Shown: one piece after another, positions 30,719 through 35,095 of the stretch
How the letters are laid out: every line of letters starts with the position of its first letter
How positions within the stretch are numbered: the first letter of the stretch is position 1
DNA from: Mycolicibacterium austroafricanum
GTDB taxonomy: Bacteria; Actinomycetota; Actinomycetes; Mycobacteriales; Mycobacteriaceae
Direction: 5' to 3'
Assembly (NCBI RefSeq): GCF_902705885.1
Contig: NZ_CACSIP010000039.1
Location: 1 to 35,095 of the forward strand
DNA length: 35,095 bases
Position numbers and translations under genes: made by a program
The notes under the pieces: model-generated
The model's input: only the letters and a program-made list of their open reading frames with translations
What the model was told of the DNA's origin: nothing
The model's database searches: none

Positions 30719-32042
30719 CTCGGGGGCGCTGCGCAGGGGGCGCCGCAACGACGACTCATCCCTGACCGTGCGCCGCACGAATCTGCCCGGTGGCCTGCGT
30801 GTGGTCACCGAGCAGATTCCGCACGTGCACTCGGCGTCGGTCGGGGTATGGGTCGGCGTCGGCTCTCGTGACGAGGGCCGCACTGTCGCCGGTGCGGCGC
30901 ACTTCCTGGAGCACCTGTTGTTCAAGGCGACTCCGACCCGGACCGCGGTGCAGATCGCCCAGGCGATCGACGCCGTCGGTGGTGAGCTCAACGCGTTCAC
31001 CTCCAAGGAGCACACCTGCTACTACGCGCACGTGCTCGACTCGGATCTGGAGCTGGCCGTCGACCTGGTAGCCGACGTGGTGCTGCGGGGCCGGTGCTTC
31101 ACCGAAGACGTCGACGTCGAGCGGGACGTCGTGCTCGAAGAGATCGCCATGCGTGACGACGATCCGGAGGACACACTCGGCGACCTGTTCCTGACGGCGA
31201 TGTTCGGTGAGCACCCGGTGGGCCGTCCGGTGATCGGCAGCGTGGAGTCGATCTCGACGATGACGCGCGCGCAGTTGCACTCGTTCCATGTCCGGCGCTA
31301 CACGCCCGACCGGATGGTCGTCGCGGTGGCCGGCAACGTCGAACACGACGAAGTCGTCGCGTTGGTCCGGGAGCACTTCGGTGCGCGGTTGGTGCGCGGC
31401 CGGTCCCCGCTGGCGCCGCGCAAGGGGGCCGGACGGGTGCCGGGCCGCCCGTCGTTGCAACTGGTGGGCCGTGAAGCCGAACAGACCCACCTGTCACTGG
31501 GTGTGCGCACCCCGGGACGGCACTGGGATCATCGCTGGGCTCTGTCAGTGCTCAACACGGCGCTCGGCGGCGGATTGAGTTCCCGTCTGTTCCAACAGAT
31601 TCGGGAGACGCGGGGACTGGCGTACTCGGTGTACTCGACGGTCGACACCTTCGCCGACAGCGGTGCGTTGTCGATCTACGCCGGATGTCTGCCCGACCGG
31701 TTCGACGAGGTCGTGCGGGTGACGACCGACGTGCTCGCCGAGGTCGCCCGCGACGGGATCACGGCTGACGAATGCCGAATCGCCAAGGGTTCGATGCGCG
31801 GCGGCCTGGTACTCGGGCTGGAGGACTCCGGCTCGCGGATGAACCGGATCGGGCGCAGTGAGCTCAACTACGGCCATCACCGCAGCATCGCTCACACCCT
31901 GGAGCAGATCGACGCGGTCACCCTCGAGGACGTCAATGCCGTTGCGCGACTTCTGCTCACGCGCCCGTTCGGCGCCGCAGTCCTCGGGCCGGTTCGCGGC
32001 AAGAGATCACTGCCCAAGCCCCTGCAGACGATCGCCCGCTGA
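30696..32042 (+). CDS. pepR: M16-family zinc protease PepR
   Basis: A pitrilysin-type (M16) metalloprotease of 448 residues. The inverted zinc motif HFLEH is at 69-73 with a downstream glutamate cluster (VERDVVLEEIAM). The second, non-catalytic M16 half starts near AEQTHLSLGVRTPG and keeps GGGLSSRLFQQIRETRGLAYSVYS. The ATG at 30696 overlaps pnp by 23 nt, and the pnp-pepR order is that of M. tuberculosis Rv2783c-Rv2782c. Substrates are not known; processing of peptides or proteins in the cytoplasm is likely. The first 28 residues before LPGGLRVVTE are poorly conserved, so the exact start is open. Confidence 0.94.
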   Translation: MQRPPAASSGALRRGRRNDDSSLTVRRTNLPGGLRVVTEQIPHVHSASVGVWVGVGSRDEGRTVAGAAHFLEHLLFKATPTRTAVQIAQAIDAVGGELNAFTSKEHTCYYAHVLDSDLELAVDLVADVVLRGRCFTEDVDVERDVVLEEIAMRDDDPEDTLGDLFLTAMFGEHPVGRPVIGSVESISTMTRAQLHSFHVRRYTPDRMVVAVAGNVEHDEVVALVREHFGARLVRGRSPLAPRKGAGRVPGRPSLQLVGREAEQTHLSLGVRTPGRHWDHRWALSVLNTALGGGLSSRLFQQIRETRGLAYSVYSTVDTFADSGALSIYAGCLPDRFDEVVRVTTDVLAEVARDGITADECRIAKGSMRGGLVLGLEDSGSRMNRIGRSELNYGHHRSIAHTLEQIDAVTLEDVNAVARLLLTRPFGAAVLGPVRGKRSLPKPLQTIAR

Positions 32043-32047
32043 TCGGT

Positions 32048-32062
32048 GAGCGGGCAGCGCTC
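32048..32062. terminator. Hairpin between convergent pepR and GXWXG genes
   Basis: GAGCG and CGCTC pair around the loop GGCAG in the 32-nt gap between two convergent genes. There is no T run, which is common for mycobacterial terminators, so this is a plausible but weak call. Confidence 0.35.
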
Positions 32063-32074
32063 GCAGTGACCGAC

Positions 32075-32650
32075 CTATACCAGCGGCAGTGAGTCGTCGC
32101 GCCGCAACACGAAGAAGTACGGCACCGGAATTCCCCGCAGATCCATCGCGCCGAGGACGGTCTCGGAGCCGGTGGAGTCGTCGAGCAGCCGGAACACGTC
32201 GTTGATCGGCAACTGGTCGTAGATCATGGTCGCGGTGTCCACGTCGCGGTAGCGCGTCGTGCGCAGCCGGGCCTTGGGTCCGCGCGCCTGCAGGGCGGGC
32301 TTGAGCGTGGTGATGGCACCCGCGAAGTTCTGCCGCTTCAGCGCCGGGATCTTGGTGGCCAGGCCCAGGCCGCCGAACGCCAGCGCAGGGTTCAGCGCCC
32401 ACAGCGCGGTGCCGTCGCCGGTGGGGAACAGCAGCGGGTGAACGGTTTCGGAGTCCAGGAACGCCTTGCCCCACCAGCCGCTGGCGGCGAGCATGCCATC
32501 GAGCGGATGGCCGGTGGGCAGCTCCGCGCCGTGCCATTGGCCGGTCATGAACTCCGGTGCGACGGTGGGACAGGAGTCGAACAGGGCCAGCGCATCGGCC
32601 GTGGTGGTCGGGGCGTTCGGAAGGACGTCAGTGAGCGAAAACATACCCAT
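32075..32650 (-). CDS. GXWXG / DUF4334 domain protein
   Basis: The 191-residue protein has the N-terminal GXWXG domain with the name-giving motif G37-Q-W-H-G41 followed by AELPTGHPLDGML, and the C-terminal DUF4334 domain with RLRTTRYRDVDTATMIYDQLPINDVFR and the ending GAMDLRGIPVPYFFVLRRD. These two domains always occur together in this family, which is frequent in actinobacteria and of unknown function; relatives often lie near lipid or oxidoreductase genes. It is divergent from the YchJ gene across 39 nt that hold a perfect palindrome. Confidence 0.87.
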   Translation of the reverse strand: MGMFSLTDVLPNAPTTTADALALFDSCPTVAPEFMTGQWHGAELPTGHPLDGMLAASGWWGKAFLDSETVHPLLFPTGDGTALWALNPALAFGGLGLATKIPALKRQNFAGAITTLKPALQARGPKARLRTTRYRDVDTATMIYDQLPINDVFRLLDDSTGSETVLGAMDLRGIPVPYFFVLRRDDSLPLV

Positions 32651-32656
32651 ACGTTA

Positions 32657-32672
32657 CTTGACAGCTGTCAAG
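32657..32672. promoter_or_regulatory. Perfect 16-bp palindrome, probable operator
   Basis: CTTGACAGCTGTCAAG is fully self-complementary and lies in the 39-nt divergent gap, 6 nt from the GXWXG start codon. It contains a TTGACA hexamer in each direction. TGACAG/CTGTCA half-sites are shared with the TetR operator at 9882-9905, but without the 4-nt spacer. No regulator gene is adjacent within the window. Confidence 0.55.
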
Positions 32673-32689
32673 CCAGGCAGACTGTACCG

Positions 32690-33064
32690 GTGCGACCCGA
32701 CGGCCCCTGTCCCTGCGGAACCGGCGACCCCTTCGGCCGGTGCTGCCTGCCCCTGCACGTCGGCGAACGGCCGGTACAGACCGCCGAACAGCTGATGCGG
32801 TCGCGCTACAGCGCCTACGTCGTCGGGGACACCGAGTACGTGTGGCGGACATGGCATCCGCGCACCCGTCCGCACGACGTAGTCGGCGGCACGGTGACGT
32901 GGTCTCGGCTCGAGGTCGTCGACGTCACCGGTGGCGGCGCCGGAGACGAATCGGGAGAGGTGGAGTTCCGCGCCCACCACCGCCACGGCGTCATGCACGA
33001 ACGGTCGCGGTTCGCCCGGCGCGCCGGCCGGTGGTTCTACGTCGACGGGGACGTGACTGACTAA
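32690..33064 (+). CDS. YchJ family (UPF0225) protein with SEC-C zinc motif
   Basis: The 124-residue protein starts with a SEC-C-like zinc motif (CPCG, then CC, in PDGPCPCGTGDPFGRCCLPLH). The YchJ core follows: TAEQLMRSRYSAYVVGDTEYVWRTWHP and the later VEFRAHHRHGVMHERSRFARRAGRWFYVDG, an NTF2-like fold. The GTG at 32690 gives exactly the family start. Function is unknown. The right-hand mobile DNA begins directly after its TAA, leaving the gene intact. Confidence 0.88.
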   Translation: MRPDGPCPCGTGDPFGRCCLPLHVGERPVQTAEQLMRSRYSAYVVGDTEYVWRTWHPRTRPHDVVGGTVTWSRLEVVDVTGGGAGDESGEVEFRAHHRHGVMHERSRFARRAGRWFYVDGDVTD

Positions 33065-33074
33065 AGCGTGTCGA

Positions 33075-33250
33075 TCAATTCTATTGAATGTTCGGCACCG
33101 CCCTTCTCGGGCGTCGTCGGTTCAGGCCGCGGGTGCGGTGTGAACGTCGGTTCCCGCGTCATTCGGGCTGGTTTCACCAACACGAGGGTGTTGGCCAGCG
33201 CCGTCCCGTCGGCGGGCTTTGGTGGCCCCGCCCCGTTGCTTGGGGGTCCG
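33075..33250 (-). ncRNA. Putative omega-RNA (reRNA) region at the tnpB 3' end
   Basis: Lone tnpB genes normally carry their guide RNA over the 3' end of the coding sequence and the right end of the element. In the - direction, the sequence after the tnpB stop has a hairpin CGCCC-GAGAA-GGGCG (about 33100-33114) and then the element end with TTCAAT-AGA-ATTGA (33075-33088). Reading on, the guide would be the bases next to the ychJ stop. The limits given are estimates; no transcript evidence is available. Confidence 0.35.
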
Positions 33251-34561
33251 GGGATCGGTTGAGGTGTCGTGCCGGTAGCCCTGGCCCCAGCGGGCAAGAT
33301 TCCGCGCGGCGTTGGCGTCTCTGTCGGCGGTATGCCCGCATCCGCAGGTGAACACCCGATCCGCCAAGGTCATCGAACTGTCGATGTCCCCGCACTCAGA
33401 GCACAGACGGGTCGATGGATACCACCGGTCGGCTTCGACGAGCTGCCCGGCCCGCCACGCCTGCTTGTAGCGCAGCAGCCGCGCGAACTCCGACCAGCCG
33501 GCGTCGGAGATGGCGCGGGCCAGCCGATGGTTGCGCAGCATTCCGGTCACATTAAGGTTTTCGATGACAATCCGGTCGTGGGTCTTGACCAGCTCGCCCG
33601 ACACCTGGTGCAGGAAATGGCGGCGCACGTTGGCGACACGATGATGATGCCGCCCCAACCGGGCCGCGGCATCCTTGCGGTTTCGTGATCCCTTCTTCTT
33701 GCGAGACAACGACTTCGACAACCGCCGCTGATGAGCGATGCCGGCGGCCAGCGCCTTGGGGGCGTCATCGATGCGGGCGACCTCGGTGCCGTCTACAGTC
33801 GCGGCGACCAGGAACGCCGTCAGGCCGCGATCCACCCCCACCCAGCCGCCACCGTCGTCGCGGCGGGTTGGGTGCTGATGAGCTGGGTGCAGATCGGCGG
33901 CCTCGACATTGAGTGCGATCCACCAACGGTCCCCGTGATGACTGAGGGTGGCGAACAGAATCTTGGCCCGGTCCTTGGCGAGCATGCGTCGCAGTCGGCG
34001 AGTGTCGTCATGGACGGCGATCTGGCCGATGCCGGGCAGCGTGAGCGAACGGGGCCGGTCGTTGTCGCCGATACGGATCGCGGCGGGTTTACCCTTGGGG
34101 TGCTTGTTGCGCAGCCGAAACGACGGGATGCCGCCGGTTTTCTTCTTGAACCGTGGGAACCCGACGCGGCGGCCTTTGCGCTTGCCCGAGCGCGAATCCG
34201 ACCATGCCGCCAACCCTTTACCCAGGTCAACGGCGGCTTCCTCGAAGACCTGCTGACACACATCGCCCCGCCAGGACAGGCCTGTCGCCACCACTTCGAC
34301 GCCACCGTCGGCATCGACAGCGAACACCCGGCCGGCATCCTCGGTCTTCTTCCACCCATTGAAGGTGTTGATCAGGTCGAAACCCGTCCACGGCACCGTG
34401 GTGCCCGGGTCGGTTCGCCGGGCAGACAGGCTGGTTTTGACGATCCGTAGGCACTGGTTGAACGCGAACCGCGACGCGCCAGCATGGCGGGCCAGCATGT
34501 CACACTGCTCGACCGTCGGGTCGAGACAGAACCGGAATGTGGTATGCCGCGCCATCACCAT
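33122..34561 (-). CDS. tnpB: RNA-guided endonuclease TnpB (IS200/IS605 OrfB type)
   Basis: The 479-residue TnpB is the RuvC-type, RNA-guided nuclease of IS605-like elements. The N-terminal OrfB_HTH region is FRFCLDPTVEQCDMLARHAGASRFAFNQCL. The RuvC residues are D244 (VGVDRGLTAF), E334 (RIVIENLNVTGM) and D413/D415 (TADRDANAARNL). The zinc ribbon between has C387, C390, C406 and C408. All catalytic residues are present, so the protein may be active. No tnpA transposase lies beside it, so this is a lone-TnpB element. The C-terminal 50 residues after RNLARWGQGYR are a low-conservation tail rich in Thr, Arg and Gly. It lies between ychJ and an IS5-type transposase. Confidence 0.93.
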   Translation of the reverse strand: MVMARHTTFRFCLDPTVEQCDMLARHAGASRFAFNQCLRIVKTSLSARRTDPGTTVPWTGFDLINTFNGWKKTEDAGRVFAVDADGGVEVVATGLSWRGDVCQQVFEEAAVDLGKGLAAWSDSRSGKRKGRRVGFPRFKKKTGGIPSFRLRNKHPKGKPAAIRIGDNDRPRSLTLPGIGQIAVHDDTRRLRRMLAKDRAKILFATLSHHGDRWWIALNVEAADLHPAHQHPTRRDDGGGWVGVDRGLTAFLVAATVDGTEVARIDDAPKALAAGIAHQRRLSKSLSRKKKGSRNRKDAAARLGRHHHRVANVRRHFLHQVSGELVKTHDRIVIENLNVTGMLRNHRLARAISDAGWSEFARLLRYKQAWRAGQLVEADRWYPSTRLCSECGDIDSSMTLADRVFTCGCGHTADRDANAARNLARWGQGYRHDTSTDPRTPKQRGGATKARRRDGAGQHPRVGETSPNDAGTDVHTAPAA

Positions 34562-34629
34562 TCAGCGTCTCATGACGGACTGACAAGCACGCTGGCCATC
34601 GCAATCGTGTCGGTACCCGTGATGACGAT

Positions 34630-35095
34630 TTGTGGTTATGTGACCCGAAACCTGGTCGGCGCCGCCGATACCGCTCTGATCTGTCCGATACCGCGTGGGC
34701 GCGCATCGCCCGCTTCCTCGTCTCGAAACATCCCAGAGGTGGGCGGCCCTGCCCACCGCAGCGGTGGCGCGAGTACCTCGACGCCATCTTGTATGTGCTG
34801 CGTACCGGGTGCGCGTGGCGGCATCTGCCGCACGACTTCACCGTGTCGTGGTCAGCGGCGCACAAACACTTCCTGCGCTGGTGCCGCAACGGTACATGGG
34901 AGCGAATCCTGACCACGGTCCGCGGCGAGGTCCGTACCCGCTCCGGCCGCCGCAGACGGCCCACCGCGGCCGTGGTTGATTCCTCCAGCGTCAAGGCGTC
35001 CCCGGTGGCCGGGCCGCGCGGGTTCGACGGGGCAAAGAAGGTCGATGGCGTCAAACGTCATGTGCTCGTCGATTCCGGCGGCGTTCTGGTCGCCG
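34630..35095 (+). CDS. IS5-family transposase (3' part outside window)
   Basis: The frame from 34630 to the window end is open. It reads YRSDLSDTAWARIARFLV, then GRPCPPQRWREYLDAILYVLRTGCAWRHLPHDF, the DUF4096 N-terminal part of IS5/IS427-group transposases. The start of the DDE domain follows (AAVVDSSSVKASPVAGPRGFDGAKKVDGVKRHVLVDSGG), where the Asp in VVDSS is the first catalytic residue. The start codon is unclear: a TTG at 34630 is the nearest, and the usual MARYRSDL start is not seen, so the 5' end may have been altered by the TnpB element next to it. No terminal repeat could be identified. Confidence 0.85.
   Translation, partial: MWLCDPKPGRRRRYRSDLSDTAWARIARFLVSKHPRGGRPCPPQRWREYLDAILYVLRTGCAWRHLPHDFTVSWSAAHKHFLRWCRNGTWERILTTVRGEVRTRSGRRRRPTAAVVDSSSVKASPVAGPRGFDGAKKVDGVKRHVLVDSGGVLVA

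Noticed and set aside
27416..31015. A 1199-codon open frame on the - strand across rpsO, pnp and pepR
   Set aside because: A by-product of high G+C in strongly coding + strand DNA; composition is low-complexity and it covers four certain genes.

Overview
The window is high-G+C chromosomal DNA of an actinobacterium, most likely a Mycobacterium/Mycolicibacterium. The evidence is a series of gene neighbourhoods I recognise from M. tuberculosis: infB-rbfA-nrnA-dinF, echA16, pptH-pptT-truB, mntR(sirR)/ribF and rpsO-pnp-pepR. Their products are close to the mycobacterial proteins as I remember them. No database search was possible, so family assignments rest on motifs and remembered sequences.

Layout. 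(1) 1-5226: translation and RNA genes infB (5' end outside the window), rbfA and nrnA, then the MATE exporter dinF, all on + and tightly packed. (2) 5239-6730 on -: a methyltransferase and echA16. (3) 6776-7599 on +: two small genes of unknown function (DUF2277, DUF1802). (4) 7588-12136: a TetR-CocE hydrolase pair on -, divergent from a sulfotransferase and a gene of unknown function on +, with a clear palindromic operator between them. (5) 12155-15990: a DUF3558-like membrane protein on -, then pptH-pptT-truB on + and a small secreted protein. A perfect KstR-type box lies between the two directions. (6) 15991-25214: an accessory island between truB and mntR. It starts with decayed DNA that includes a broken WYL-regulator fragment. 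It continues with a TetR gene divergent from a nine-gene operon: cupin, PfpI, HAD phosphatase, Hsp31-like, ThiJ/InhA-like, VioB-type ferritin-like protein, SDR, MFS exporter, VOC protein. (7) 25440-32042: conserved genes SRPBCC and mntR on -, then ribF, rpsO, pnp and pepR on +. (8) 32075-33064: a GXWXG protein and a YchJ protein around a 16-bp perfect palindrome. (9) 33065-35095: mobile DNA, a lone TnpB gene and an IS5-type transposase cut by the window end.

The best candidate for an undescribed system is the island operon. It combines three different DJ-1-superfamily proteins, a stand-alone ferritin-like protein related to VioB/RebD-type enzymes, an SDR, a VOC protein, a HAD phosphatase, a cupin and an exporter. 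Its cognate TetR gene sits beside a palindromic operator, and a roughly 340-nt leader contains a candidate multi-helix RNA. The set looks like a small biosynthetic or detoxification pathway with export. The substrate cannot be told from sequence. Other points of note are the KstR-type box upstream of the phosphopantetheine genes and the lone TnpB with its probable omega-RNA end next to ychJ.
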